DNA from: an uncultured Desulfovibrio sp.
Lineage (GTDB): Bacteria; Desulfobacterota; Desulfovibrionia; Desulfovibrionales; Desulfovibrionaceae
Assembly: GCA_905235595.1 (NCBI GenBank)
Contig: CAJOMG010000028.1
Location: forward strand, 1-55,224
Length of the DNA stretch: 55,224 nucleotides
Direction of reading: 5' to 3'
Positions 16,553 to 26,517 of this stretch are shown one piece after another. The position numbers and the translations under genes were made by a program. The first letter of the stretch is position 1. Each line of letters begins with the position of its first letter. The notes beneath the pieces were generated by a model. The model searched no databases, was not told the origin of the DNA, and saw only the letters and a program-made list of their open reading frames with translations.

Positions 16553-18013
16553 ATGACCGGGGACATTATGCCCTCAGCACAGGAAGAAAATGCCGAAGAT
16601 TTTGCTGCCATGCTGGCGGCACATGAGGCAACCGCCATTCGCCTGCAACCAGGCCAGAAAGTAAAAGGGACGGTTATTACCATCTCTGGGGATAATGTTT
16701 TTGTTGATGTGGGCATCAAGGTTGACGGCGTTATGGAACGCAAAGACATTCTTGATGCCGAAGGCAAGCAAAGCGTAGGCCCCGGTGACAGTGTCGAAGC
16801 CTGGGTTATTGGTGTGTCTTCGAATGAAATACGCCTTTCGCGCTCCATGAGTGGCAGCGGTGTTGCCGCACTGGAAGAAGCCCGCGATGCCGCACTGCCC
16901 GTTGACGGGCGCATCACAGCCGTGTGCAAGGGTGGTTACACGGTGGAAGTGCTGGGAAAAAGTGCCTTCTGTCCTGGCAGTCAGATTGGTGTGCCCGATG
17001 TGGAAGATGCGGCTTCTCTTGTGGGACGCGGCTTGCAGTTTCTGGTCACCCGCGTGGAAAACCATGGCCGCAATATTGTTGTTTCACATCGTGCCCTAGT
17101 CGACCGGGAACGTGCGGAACATCTTGAGACCCTTCTGGATACATTGAAGATCGGTGATACCGTTGAAGGCAAGATAACCCGCCTCGCCCCTTTCGGCGCA
17201 TTTATGGAATTGGCTCCTTCTGTGGAAGGCATGATCCACCTTTCAGAACTTTCCTGGGCACACATTACTGCTGCCGATGAAGCCGTGACCCCTGGTGACA
17301 TGGTGCGCGCCAAGGTGCTCTCCATTGCCAAAGACGACAAGGGGCGCGTACGCATTTCCCTCTCCTGCAAGCAGGTCGAGGGCGATCCCTGGGCGCATGT
17401 GGAAGAACGCCTCACTACAGGGGCCGTTGTACAGGGCAAGGTCACACGCCTCGCTCCCTTTGGTGCCTTTATTGAACTGCTGCCCGGAGTAGAAGGCCTT
17501 GCACATATTTCTGAACTTTCCTGGGCAAAACGTGTATCCAAGCCGGAAGACGTGCTTACCGCCGGTGAAAGCGTTGCCGTGAAAATCAAGGACATTAATC
17601 TGGAGTCACGCCGCATCACCCTTAGTGTACGCGATGCCGAAGGTGATCCCTGGCAAGAAGCAGCGCAACGCTTTACAGTGGGCACCTCCGTCACCGGCAC
17701 GGTGGAGAGCAAAAGCCGGTATGGTCTTTTTGTCACTCTTGCCCCTGGCATAACGGGGCTGCTGCCGGCAGGAGTCATCAAAACCAAGGCTGGGGCACAC
17801 TATTCCGATTTGGACAAGGGAGACGCAGTTACCTTGGTTGTACAAAATCTGGACAGTACTGCCCACCGCATCAGCCTCGTCCCCGAAGGCGTGGAGGCAA
17901 CGCCCACAGATGATGACAAGGCATGGAAACAACATGCGCGCGTTGGTGATGCCAGAGGTTCAGGCATGACCCTCATGGCGCAAGCCTTACAAAACGCACT
18001 AAAAAAAAAATAA
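16553..18013 (+). CDS. S1 RNA-binding-domain protein (30S ribosomal protein S1-like)
   Basis: A 486-residue protein with about five S1 domains in tandem. The first (about 35-105) contains NVFVDVGIKVDGVMERKD. The second (about 120-190) is divergent. The third and fourth share KITRLAPFGAFMELAPSVEG and KVTRLAPFGAFIELLPGVEG, each ending in a HLSELSW/HISELSW motif. The fifth reads SRYGLFVTLAPGITGLLP. S1 proteins bind mRNA at the ribosome. It is shorter than a six-domain S1, so a second, full-length S1 may exist elsewhere and I leave the symbol blank. A strong AAGGAG precedes the ATG. The htrA-type gene follows 13 bases after the stop. Confidence 0.88.
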   Translation: MTGDIMPSAQEENAEDFAAMLAAHEATAIRLQPGQKVKGTVITISGDNVFVDVGIKVDGVMERKDILDAEGKQSVGPGDSVEAWVIGVSSNEIRLSRSMSGSGVAALEEARDAALPVDGRITAVCKGGYTVEVLGKSAFCPGSQIGVPDVEDAASLVGRGLQFLVTRVENHGRNIVVSHRALVDRERAEHLETLLDTLKIGDTVEGKITRLAPFGAFMELAPSVEGMIHLSELSWAHITAADEAVTPGDMVRAKVLSIAKDDKGRVRISLSCKQVEGDPWAHVEERLTTGAVVQGKVTRLAPFGAFIELLPGVEGLAHISELSWAKRVSKPEDVLTAGESVAVKIKDINLESRRITLSVRDAEGDPWQEAAQRFTVGTSVTGTVESKSRYGLFVTLAPGITGLLPAGVIKTKAGAHYSDLDKGDAVTLVVQNLDSTAHRISLVPEGVEATPTDDDKAWKQHARVGDARGSGMTLMAQALQNALKKK

Positions 18014-18026
18014 TCAGGAGCTGTCT

Positions 18027-19451
18027 ATGGTTCTTAAACATTTTTTTGTAGCTATCACGGCTGTTGTGGTGCTCATTGCAGCACAACTGTCTTCTGCAGC
18101 AGATCTGCCTGATTTCAGTTCATTGGCTTCCCAAAGCGGTCCGGCTGTGGTCAATATCGGTTCAGAACGCACGGTCACCACTGCCGGCCCAGATGAATTC
18201 TTTGGCGAGATGTTCCGCAACCTGCCACCCGGCTTGGAAAAATTCTTTGACCAGTTTGGTGGTATGCGTGGAGGCAAGCGCCCACCTTCCAAACAGAAAT
18301 CTCTTGGCTCCGGCTTTCTGATCTCGTCTGACGGATATATAGTTACAAATAACCATGTGGTTGCCGATGCCGATGTCATTCGCGTCACTCTTGATCAAAA
18401 TAGCGGCAAAAGTGAAACCTTTTCTGCCAAGCTTATTGGTGCAGATGCAGAAACAGACCTCGCCCTGCTAAAAATTGATACACCCAAAGCCCTTCCCTTT
18501 CTTGCCTTCGGCAATTCAGATGCTCTCAAGGTAGGCGAATGGCTGCTGGCCATTGGTAATCCTTTTGGCTTGGACCACACGGTCACGGCGGGAATTCTTT
18601 CGGCTAAAAACCGCAATATCCATGCCGGCCCCTTTGACAATTTCCTGCAGACAGATGCCTCCATCAATCCCGGTAACAGTGGCGGCCCACTGCTCAACAT
18701 GGCCGGACAGGTGATAGGCATCAACACGGCCATCATTGCCAGCGGCCAGGGCATTGGTTTTGCCATTCCCAGTAACATGGCAGCCAAGATCATAGAACAG
18801 ATCAAGTCAGGCAAAAAAATATCCCGTGGCTGGATTGGCGTGGCCATTCAGGATGTGGATGAAAACACAGCCAAAGCACTGGGCCTCAAGGAGGCCAAGG
18901 GTGCCCTGGTTGGCAACGTGATGGACGGAGAACCAGCTGCTCAGGCCGGTATGAAGGACGGCGACATTATTCTTGCCGTTGACGGCAATGATATTGAAGA
19001 CTCCTCTGCGCTGCTGCGCGCTATTGCAGACAAAACCCCGGGCAGCCGTACCGTTGTTACCGTGTGGCGCGACGGCAAAAAGCACGATGTGACTATCACC
19101 CTGGGCGAACGCAAATCTTCACAAACGGCGGATCGGGGCGAAAAGAACGGCAAGAAAGATGATGGCCTGCTCGGTATTTCCGTGCGTCCGCTTAAGGATG
19201 AGGAACGTCGGGCAGCCAAGATCGAAAAAAATGAAGGACTCTATGTCGTCAGCGTCACCCCGGACAAGCCGGCAGCTGAAGCTGATCTGCGCCCGGGTGA
19301 CATCATTCTCAAGGCAAATCAGAAATCTGTTAACAGTGCAGCCGCCCTCAGCAAGATTGTGGAAGAAGAAGGGTCCAAACGTGGAGCCATCCTCTTGCAG
19401 ATTTCGCGGCATGGAGAGACGTACTTCCGTACGTTGACATTGGGGAAATAA
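18027..19451 (+). CDS. Do-family periplasmic serine protease (HtrA/DegP/MucD type)
   Basis: A 474-residue periplasmic protease and chaperone for damaged envelope proteins. The signal peptide ends near AAQLSSAADLP. The trypsin-like domain has a full catalytic triad: His110 in TNNHVVADAD, Asp144 in ETDLALL and Ser218 in NPGNSGGPLL. Two PDZ domains follow (about 255-345 and 375-470), each with a GDIIL core. It lies 13 bases after the S1-like gene, probably on the same transcript, and is closed by a strong terminator. Confidence 0.96.
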   Translation: MVLKHFFVAITAVVVLIAAQLSSAADLPDFSSLASQSGPAVVNIGSERTVTTAGPDEFFGEMFRNLPPGLEKFFDQFGGMRGGKRPPSKQKSLGSGFLISSDGYIVTNNHVVADADVIRVTLDQNSGKSETFSAKLIGADAETDLALLKIDTPKALPFLAFGNSDALKVGEWLLAIGNPFGLDHTVTAGILSAKNRNIHAGPFDNFLQTDASINPGNSGGPLLNMAGQVIGINTAIIASGQGIGFAIPSNMAAKIIEQIKSGKKISRGWIGVAIQDVDENTAKALGLKEAKGALVGNVMDGEPAAQAGMKDGDIILAVDGNDIEDSSALLRAIADKTPGSRTVVTVWRDGKKHDVTITLGERKSSQTADRGEKNGKKDDGLLGISVRPLKDEERRAAKIEKNEGLYVVSVTPDKPAAEADLRPGDIILKANQKSVNSAAALSKIVEEEGSKRGAILLQISRHGETYFRTLTLGK

Positions 19452-19480
19452 CTCTCCCCTCCTATCTGCACCCGCAGCAT

Positions 19481-19537
19481 AACACAGGGACAGGCCAAAG
19501 ATAACGCTGGCCTGCCCCTGTTACTTTCTGTTTTTCG
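19481..19537 (+). terminator. Rho-independent terminator after the htrA-type gene
   Basis: An imperfect stem of about 15 bases (GGGACAGGCCA against TGGCCTGCCCC) is followed by ACTTTCTGTTTTT. Confidence 0.85.
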
Positions 19538-19690
19538 CTATTCCCCAAGGAATACAGCATGTGAGTTGACATGCCCTTGGGCGTGGAATATTGCAGTAAC
19601 AGGCAACCCCATCCATAATGAAATCCATTACGTTATGGTACAGCAGTACTGTTGCAGATTTTTACTCTCGACAGTTGTTTAGGAGCAAAT

Positions 19691-20113
19691 ATGCCTATCA
19701 AAAAAGGTGATACGGTTCAGGCACATTATACGGGCACCCTTGAAGATGGCACTGTGTTCGACACCTCACGAGAACGGGAACCCCTGAAATTCGTGATGGG
19801 TAAAGGCACGCTTATTCCCGGCTTCGAGCAAGCCGTGGAAGGACGTGAACCGGGCGAAACAATCACGGTCACCATTCCATCGTCCGAAGCATATGGAGAT
19901 ATTGATCCCGAACTTGTGTTTACCGTGCCGCGCGCGCAGGTACCGGACCATATTCCCCTGGAAGTGGGAACGCCATTGCAGCTTTCCAACGAACAGGGCC
20001 AGATGGATGTGACTATCACTGAAGTTGGAGCCGATGAAATCACTCTTGACGCGAACCATCCCCTTGCCGGCAAAACACTGACCTTTGAAATTGAGATTGT
20101 CAGTGTAAAGTAA
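19691..20113 (+). CDS. FKBP-type peptidyl-prolyl isomerase, SlyD-like
   Basis: A cytoplasmic prolyl isomerase and chaperone of 140 residues. The FKBP domain is split by an insert-in-flap, as in SlyD: DTVQAHYTGTLEDGTVFDTS, then PLKFVMGKGTLIPGFEQAVEG, the flap from about 65 to 120, and the closing HPLAGKTLTFEIEIVSV. The ATG at 19691 has TAGGAGC seven bases upstream; the frame opens a little earlier. It lacks the His-rich metal-binding tail of E. coli SlyD. It lies alone between a terminator and the glutamine synthetase gene, 31 bases before the latter. Confidence 0.93.
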   Translation: MPIKKGDTVQAHYTGTLEDGTVFDTSREREPLKFVMGKGTLIPGFEQAVEGREPGETITVTIPSSEAYGDIDPELVFTVPRAQVPDHIPLEVGTPLQLSNEQGQMDVTITEVGADEITLDANHPLAGKTLTFEIEIVSVK

Positions 20114-20144
20114 TTGTTATGCACTCCAACCCTTATGATGTGTC

Positions 20145-22337
20145 ATGAGCAGCAGATCCGCCAGACAAAGCGCCATCGAGGCCATTACCTCCTACAGACC
20201 AGAAGCCGCCCCTCTCAACTTTGTTGATACCAAACCTACAGACATCTTTGCCTGCAATGTTTTCAATGACCGCGTCATGCGAGAACGCCTGCCCAAGAGT
20301 GTCTACAAGGCTCTGCGTAAAACCATCGAATTTGGTCAGCGCATGGATGCAGCCATTGCAGACACTGTGGCCGCTGTTATGAAAGACTGGGCCATTGAAA
20401 AAGGTGCCACGCACTTCACACATATTTTTTATCCTCTCACTGGGCAGACGGCTGAAAAACACGACAGTTTTCTTATGCCAGATGGCACTGGCGGCGTCAT
20501 TGCTGAGTTCTCCGGCTCCATGCTCATCCGGGGTGAACCGGATGCCTCATCCTTTCCCTCGGGGGGATTGCGTTCCACCTTTGAAGCGCGGGGCTATACT
20601 GCGTGGGATGTTACAAGTCCAGCCTATATAATGGAGAATCCCAACGGCACCTTTTTGTGTATTCCCACCATGTTTCTCTCGTGGACGGGTGTAGCTCTGG
20701 ACAAAAAAACGCCCCTTTTGCGTTCCGCTCAGGCCATGAATCGGGAAGCGCACCGCGTCCTGCGCCTTTTCGGGGAAGATACAAAACTGCCCATTCTCTC
20801 CTATGCTGGACTGGAGCAGGAATATTTCTGTATTGACCACAACTTCAACTTTGCCCGCCCAGACATTCAGATTGCCGGTCGATCCCTATTTGGGGCGCGG
20901 CCGGCCAAAGGACAGGAATTTAGTGACCAGTATTTTGGCGTTATTCCACAGCGTGTGCTTTCCTACATGATGGAGGTTGAGCGTGAGCTGTACAAGCTGG
21001 GAGTGCCCGTGCGCACCCGCCACAATGAAGCAGCTCCCAGTCAGTACGAAATTGCCCCATTATATGAAGTCAGCAATCTCGCTGTGGATCACAATCACAT
21101 CATCATGTCCATGCTGCGCAATGTGGCGAAACGCTATGGGCTGAAGTGCCTGTTGCATGAAAAACCCTTTGCCGGTGTCAACGGATCAGGCAAGCATGTC
21201 AACTATTCCATTGGCAATGCCGAGCTGGGCAGTCTGTTCGACCCTGGTGAGACACCACACGCTAACGCCAAGTTTCTTGTATTTTGTGCTGCCATGATCC
21301 GGGCGGTTCATAAATTTGGCGGTTTGTTGCGTGCGACTGTAGCCAGTGCCAGCAATGACCATCGTCTAGGTGCCCATGAGGCGCCGCCGGCCATCATGTC
21401 CATCTTCCTTGGAGATCAGCTCACAGAAGTTTTTGAGGCCTTCCGTGCCGGCAGAGTTAATGACACCACCGGCGGGAGCAAAAGCCGTGCACTTAACCTC
21501 GGCGTAGATGCTTTGCCCAGCCTGCCCGCTGATCCTGGCGACCGCAACCGGACGAGCCCTGTGGCCTTTACTGGCAATCGTTTTGAATTTCGTGCTCTTG
21601 GTTCCAGTCAGTCCGCTGCGGGTTCCATTACGGCACTGAATGTCATGATGGCCGATTCTCTGGGCTTTGCGGCAGACTGGCTGGAAAAAGAACTGGCAGA
21701 TGGAAAGAGCTTTAACGCTGCGCTGGAATCGTTTATCACCCATGTCATTGACGAACACGCTGCGGTTATTTTTAATGGCGACGGGTATTCCGAAGTTTGG
21801 CACAAAGAGGCGCGGCGACGTGGACTGCCTGATTTGCGTACCACCCCCGAGGCGTTAGCCGAACTTACCAAACCGGAAGTCATTGCAGCCTATGAAAAAG
21901 CGGGGGTGCTCAACCGGGCGGAACTCAAAGCCCGCCAGGAAATCTATCTGGAGCAGTACTGCAAAACAGTGCGCACAGAAGCCAACCTGGTCATACATAT
22001 GGCGAATACCTCTATTTTCCCCGCCGCCATGCGCTATCAGGGAGAACTGGCTGCCACTGCCGCCGGACTTCGCTCCATTGGAAAGGATTTTCGAACGCTC
22101 ACTCTCGATGAAATTACAGATAATTTGCGGCATATGCAGGACGCTGTTACACAGCTGGAAGCATCGTTGAGGGCAGCCGACGCCTTGGGGTACGGTTTTG
22201 AGGCTGCTGAAAATTACTGTAATAAGGTGCTCCCCCGCATGCTTAACGTAAGACGTTACGCTGACCGGTTGGAAAATCATGTTGCTGACGATCTGTGGTC
22301 CCTTCCCACCTATCAGGAGATACTGTTTGGCAAATAG
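20145..22337 (+). CDS. glnN: Glutamine synthetase type III
   Basis: At 730 residues this has the size of GS type III, the large dodecameric form that joins ammonia to glutamate with ATP. Typical stretches are [20 protein letters not shown] near the N-terminus and [10 protein letters not shown] with active-site acidic residues. Further on are [19 protein letters not shown] and the ATP-site region [14 protein letters not shown]. The C-terminal helical extension of this class is present. There is no adenylylation site as in type I enzymes. No nitrogen-regulatory gene adjoins it. Confidence 0.95.
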   Translation: MSSRSARQSAIEAITSYRPEAAPLNFVDTKPTDIFACNVFNDRVMRERLPKSVYKALRKTIEFGQRMDAAIADTVAAVMKDWAIEKGATHFTHIFYPLTGQTAEKHDSFLMPDGTGGVIAEFSGSMLIRGEPDASSFPSGGLRSTFEARGYTAWDVTSPAYIMENPNGTFLCIPTMFLSWTGVALDKKTPLLRSAQAMNREAHRVLRLFGEDTKLPILSYAGLEQEYFCIDHNFNFARPDIQIAGRSLFGARPAKGQEFSDQYFGVIPQRVLSYMMEVERELYKLGVPVRTRHNEAAPSQYEIAPLYEVSNLAVDHNHIIMSMLRNVAKRYGLKCLLHEKPFAGVNGSGKHVNYSIGNAELGSLFDPGETPHANAKFLVFCAAMIRAVHKFGGLLRATVASASNDHRLGAHEAPPAIMSIFLGDQLTEVFEAFRAGRVNDTTGGSKSRALNLGVDALPSLPADPGDRNRTSPVAFTGNRFEFRALGSSQSAAGSITALNVMMADSLGFAADWLEKELADGKSFNAALESFITHVIDEHAAVIFNGDGYSEVWHKEARRRGLPDLRTTPEALAELTKPEVIAAYEKAGVLNRAELKARQEIYLEQYCKTVRTEANLVIHMANTSIFPAAMRYQGELAATAAGLRSIGKDFRTLTLDEITDNLRHMQDAVTQLEASLRAADALGYGFEAAENYCNKVLPRMLNVRRYADRLENHVADDLWSLPTYQEILFGK

Positions 22338-22424
22338 AGCACCCTATACTGCACGGCATGTCTTGGGCTGGCAGATGACGTTGTGATTACCCTTACATAG
22401 CGAACATACCGGAACGGAGAATCC

Positions 22425-24021
22425 ATGCTGGAAACAACTGTAGTTGTCATAGGCGGCGGTGCGACAGGCGCAGGCACTTTCCGCGATCTATGTATGCGCG
22501 GGATACCGACAATGCTGCGGAATTGCCCATGGCACAAGTTCGCGGTTTCATGGACTGCTGCACAGCGGCGGCCGCTATGCCGTGGGCGACAATGACGCCG
22601 CACATGAGTGTATTGAAGAAAACATGATTGTACGCCGCATTGGCCATCAATGCGTTGAGGAAACCGAAGGTTTCTTCGTACTGACACCTGAAGATGATCC
22701 CGCTTATGTACAGGGCTGGGTTGATGCCTGTGGAAAAGCTGGCATTGCTGCTGCCGAAGTGGATGTGCATGAGGCACTTCTCCTCGAACCCAACCTTTCC
22801 CCAGCTATCCGCCGTGTGTTCCGTGTGCCTGACGCCTGCGTAGATGGCTTCCGCCTCGTACTGCATAATGCCATGTCGGCGCAACGATATGGTGGACGTA
22901 TGCTTACATACCACAACGTCATCGCCATCCATCAACAAAATGGCAAAGTATGTGGCGTGACAGCGCATAACACCCTCACCAATGAAGACGTGGAGATTGC
23001 CTGTTCCTGTGTAGTCAACGCTGCGGGTTCATGGTCTGGTCGCATTGCTGCCCTAGCAGGCCTGGATGTTGCAGTTTCGCCCGACAGGGGCACCCTTGTG
23101 GTCTTTAATCACCGTTTTACCTCACGCGTGGTCAACCGCCTGCACCCGGGTTCAGACGGTGATATTTTTGTGCCACACGGTTCCATTACCATTCTGGGCA
23201 CCACCTCCACAACCACAGACCGCCCGGATGATACCATCCCCACCACTGCCGAAGTACAACGCCTGCTCGCCATTGGCGAACCCTTGTTCCCTGATGTACG
23301 CAACTACCGAATCCTCCGGGCATTTGCCGGCACCCGTCCCCTGTATACACCAGGCAACGCGTCGGGCCGCAAGGCAAGCCGAGGCTTCCACGTCGTGGAT
23401 CATGGCAGTGAAGGACTGGAGGGCATGGTTTCTATTTTCGGCGGCAAGCTGACCACCTATCGGCTCATGGCAGAACGTGCGGCCGATACCGTATGCAATA
23501 AACTGGGCATAACAACACCATGCCGCACGGCTGAAGAACCCTTGATTCCAGATCCAGACAAAGCCTCCCTTGCCCTTGCCTCCAGGCATTTTCCCATGGC
23601 CGGTCTCAAAATCATGGCAGACCGTCTGGGTGATGATCTGCCATCTGTGCTTGACGCAGCAAAAGCAAAAAAAGAAAACCCCCTCCTCTGTGAATGCGAG
23701 ATGGTTAGCCTGGCAGAAATCGAACATGTGGCCCGGGATCCTGCAACCCATTCCCTGACGGACATACGCCTGCGTACGCGCCTGGGCATGGGTACATGCC
23801 AGGGAACATTCTGTTCATTGCGCACCATAGCAGCCCTCGCAGAGCACAATATCCCCCTGGATATTCCTCCCACCGAAAATATGCGACGTTTTTTGCAGGA
23901 ACGCTGGAAAGGTCTTCGCCCCGCGCTCTGGGGCATTCAGGCACGGGAAATGGAACTGGGCCGTGCCGTGTGCGCGGGAGTTCTCAACCTTGACGGAGCC
24001 ACCCATGAACAAAATTGCTGA
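22425..24021 (+). pseudogene. glpA: Anaerobic glycerol-3-phosphate dehydrogenase subunit A, frameshifted near codon 31
   Basis: GlpA is the FAD-binding catalytic subunit that oxidises glycerol-3-phosphate to dihydroxyacetone phosphate. The ATG at 22425 (GGAACGGAG upstream) reads VVVIGGGATGAGTFRDLCMR, the Rossmann FAD motif, and then TML. The homologous continuation GIAHGTSSRFHGLLHSGGRY lies in the next frame, from about 22519, and stays open to 24021. The shift falls where relatives read VERxDIAHG: the two frames fit a net loss of about 11 bases, removing the acidic residue that binds the FAD ribose. The C-terminus keeps the CECE...GMGTCQG cysteine motif. A real deletion inactivates the gene; an assembly error would not. 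glpB overlaps the end. Confidence 0.8.
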
Positions 24022-25297
24022 TGTCCTTGTGGTCGGATCTGGCATGGCAGGTCTTGTTGCGGCACTCTCCGCAGCGCAGCAGGGCTGCAGTGTACGCCTG
24101 CTCTCTGCCGGAATGGGGTCCTTGGCGATCTGCGGTGGCACCATTGATCTTCTTGGTTATGTGCAGGGAACTGCCATAGCTGATCCATGGCAGGGCATGA
24201 CACTTCTGCCCGAAGGGCATCCCTACCGTCTGCTGGGTGTGGACAATGTTCGTCTGGCCATGGACAGCCTGCGGAAAACTCTGGAAGATCACGGCTGGCC
24301 CATGCATCCGGCTATCATAGACGGGCACGATGGCAATACGCGCCTGCCCACCATTATGGGTACCCTTAAACCCACTTGGCTACTGCCCCCGGGCATAGAG
24401 CCTCAGACGCTTGTTTCAGCTAAAAATATTCTGGTGTTAAGCGTTGAAACACTGCGTGACTGCCGCCCCGGGCTCATTATTGGCCAACTGAAGCGCTACC
24501 CGGAATGGACTGACCGGCAATTCACACCAGCATTGCTCCCTTCCCCTTTTGGAGAAGCGCACCGCAGCATTTCTGCTCTCGATCTAGCCCGTCTGGCAGA
24601 CAGGCCACAAACACGCAACTGGTTGTTGGACAATCTGGCACAATTCGCAGGCAACTATGACCTGATCCTGCTCCCCCCGCTGTGCGGCAGCCGGGCCGAT
24701 CTCGCGTTGCAGCAACAACTCAGCGCAATCGCAAAATGCCCTGTGATAGAGATGCTTTCCATCCCACCGGGAGTAGGAGGGCTACGACTGCGGGATGTTC
24801 TGTTGCGCGCCATGAAAGAGTGTGGCTGCACCTTCATTGAAAACGCCACTGCCCTGCACGCTGAAGTACATGACAGTTGTTGTACCGCGCTGCAGGTCAA
24901 TGCCTCGGGCGAGGTCGAACGGCAAACTGCCAATGCCTTTGTGATGGCTACAGGAGGCATTCTGGGTGGTGGCATCACCATGACTCCGGGCATGGTTCAG
25001 GAAACCGTGTTTGGCATTGACATCCCCGCACCACAGGATGTGGGTCAGTGGTCTGAACAAGAGGTCTTTGGCAACCATCTCTTCTCACACATGGGCATTC
25101 GTGTAGACAGCGCCATGCGTCCAGTAGGCCACGAGGCAACACCACTATGGCAAAATGTATTTTTTGCCGGGCGCACTATTGGCGGTTATGACTATGCTGC
25201 AGAGAAAAGTGGCCTCGGCGTGGCCATTGCCACCGGCTGGCAAGCCGGGCGCATGGCTGCCCGTGCGGCTTTGGAAATGAACGGGAAACAACAATGA
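24005..25297 (+). CDS. glpB: Anaerobic glycerol-3-phosphate dehydrogenase subunit B
   Basis: GlpB is a flavoprotein subunit, 430 residues, starting with a Rossmann motif VLVVGSGMAGLVAALSAAQQ. Other family regions are SLAICGGTIDLLG and the end FFAGRTIGGYDYAAEKSGLG with the G-rich FAD-contact. The ATG at 24005 overlaps the last 17 bases of glpA, showing translational coupling. GlpB passes electrons from GlpA to the Fe-S subunit GlpC. Confidence 0.94.
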   Translation: MNKIADVLVVGSGMAGLVAALSAAQQGCSVRLLSAGMGSLAICGGTIDLLGYVQGTAIADPWQGMTLLPEGHPYRLLGVDNVRLAMDSLRKTLEDHGWPMHPAIIDGHDGNTRLPTIMGTLKPTWLLPPGIEPQTLVSAKNILVLSVETLRDCRPGLIIGQLKRYPEWTDRQFTPALLPSPFGEAHRSISALDLARLADRPQTRNWLLDNLAQFAGNYDLILLPPLCGSRADLALQQQLSAIAKCPVIEMLSIPPGVGGLRLRDVLLRAMKECGCTFIENATALHAEVHDSCCTALQVNASGEVERQTANAFVMATGGILGGGITMTPGMVQETVFGIDIPAPQDVGQWSEQEVFGNHLFSHMGIRVDSAMRPVGHEATPLWQNVFFAGRTIGGYDYAAEKSGLGVAIATGWQAGRMAARAALEMNGKQQ

Positions 25298-26499
25298 ACA
25301 TGCACATCAGCCCTGACAAATGCATCGCCTGCACCACATGCGTGGTACAATGCCCTGTGGCAGAAGCCACAACCAAGTTTTTAGGGCCGCGCATGATAGG
25401 GCCTGCGTACGAGCGTTTTCGCCTGCTTGGTCTTGCTGAAGATACATCGCTACACTATTGTGCCAACTGCAAAAACTGTGATATTTCCTGCCCTCAAGGG
25501 GTACCTGTTTCCAGTCTGAACATGTTGGCCCGTGCCGAGCAATGCCGACATCACAGCCCTAGTCTGCGCGACTGGATATTGGCGCATGGGGAGCTCATGG
25601 CAAAATGGTTGCGATATGTCCCGGCGTCTCTCAAAAATTTTGGCATGCTCAACCCCCTCACACGGGGCATGCTTGATGCATTAGGCATTGACAAACGCGC
25701 TTCCCTGCCAACCTTTGCCCCACGCACTTTCCGTCAGATGATGACTCATGTCCGCCAGCCTGGCCACAAAAACACTGTTATCTATTTCCCAGGCTGCTAC
25801 GTCGACGTATATGATCCAGCTACCGGCCTTGATATGGTCTGGGTTCTGAACCGTGCAGGGTATGATGTTATTGTTCCCAATGAATTCGTATGCTGTGGTC
25901 TGCCTCTGATATCCAACGGGTTCTGGCAGCATGCCCACGCCAATGCAGAACGGAATCTGCGTGAGCTTGCACAATGGAGGGACAAGGGGCTGCCGATGCT
26001 CACCGGCTGCCCCAGCTGTGGTCTCATGTTCCGCACAGATATGTCCGAATATTTCCCAGACCTTGTCAAAAAATACGGCCCCTGCCGTCTGGAAGACGCT
26101 CACAAATTCCTTCTGGAAAACATGGATGCTTCCATGTTTGACGCGGCATTGTCTGTTTTACCCGCTTCACAGCACATCATATATCACGCCCCATGCCACC
26201 TGCGTGCACAGGGGAACGGTCTGCCAGGCCTAGCACTGTTACGTCGTATTCCTGGCGTGAACGTAGATAATGCTGATGCCGGATGCTGTGGCATATCCGG
26301 CAGTTATGGCTTCAAAAAAGAAAAATACAACATTGCTCAGACTATCGGATCACGCCTCTTTGCGACCATACGCGAGAGTGGCGCAGCTACGGCAGTTTCT
26401 GAATGCGGCACATGCAGGGTTCAAATCAGACACGGTTCCGGTCTTCCTGCTGTACATCCGGTAAGCATTTTGCGGCAGCACCTCGAGGAGCTGCATTAG
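25294..26499 (+). CDS. glpC: Anaerobic glycerol-3-phosphate dehydrogenase subunit C
   Basis: GlpC is the membrane-associated Fe-S subunit that passes electrons to the quinone pool. Two 4Fe-4S motifs lie near the N-terminus: CIACTTCVVQCP and CANCKNCDISCP. Two CCG domains follow: FPGCYVDVYDP with CCGLPL, and HAPCHLRAQG with CCGISGSYGF. The start codon overlaps the glpB stop (ATGA). The chain length of 401 residues is typical. The complex as a whole depends on whether glpA is functional. Confidence 0.95.
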   Translation: MNMHISPDKCIACTTCVVQCPVAEATTKFLGPRMIGPAYERFRLLGLAEDTSLHYCANCKNCDISCPQGVPVSSLNMLARAEQCRHHSPSLRDWILAHGELMAKWLRYVPASLKNFGMLNPLTRGMLDALGIDKRASLPTFAPRTFRQMMTHVRQPGHKNTVIYFPGCYVDVYDPATGLDMVWVLNRAGYDVIVPNEFVCCGLPLISNGFWQHAHANAERNLRELAQWRDKGLPMLTGCPSCGLMFRTDMSEYFPDLVKKYGPCRLEDAHKFLLENMDASMFDAALSVLPASQHIIYHAPCHLRAQGNGLPGLALLRRIPGVNVDNADAGCCGISGSYGFKKEKYNIAQTIGSRLFATIRESGAATAVSECGTCRVQIRHGSGLPAVHPVSILRQHLEELH

Positions 26500-26517
26500 A
26501 ACTGGAGGAAAGAATAC

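Noticed and set aside
16981-17787. A 268-codon minus-strand frame
   Set aside because: Antisense to the S1-domain gene, with shadow-like Ser/Arg/Thr composition.
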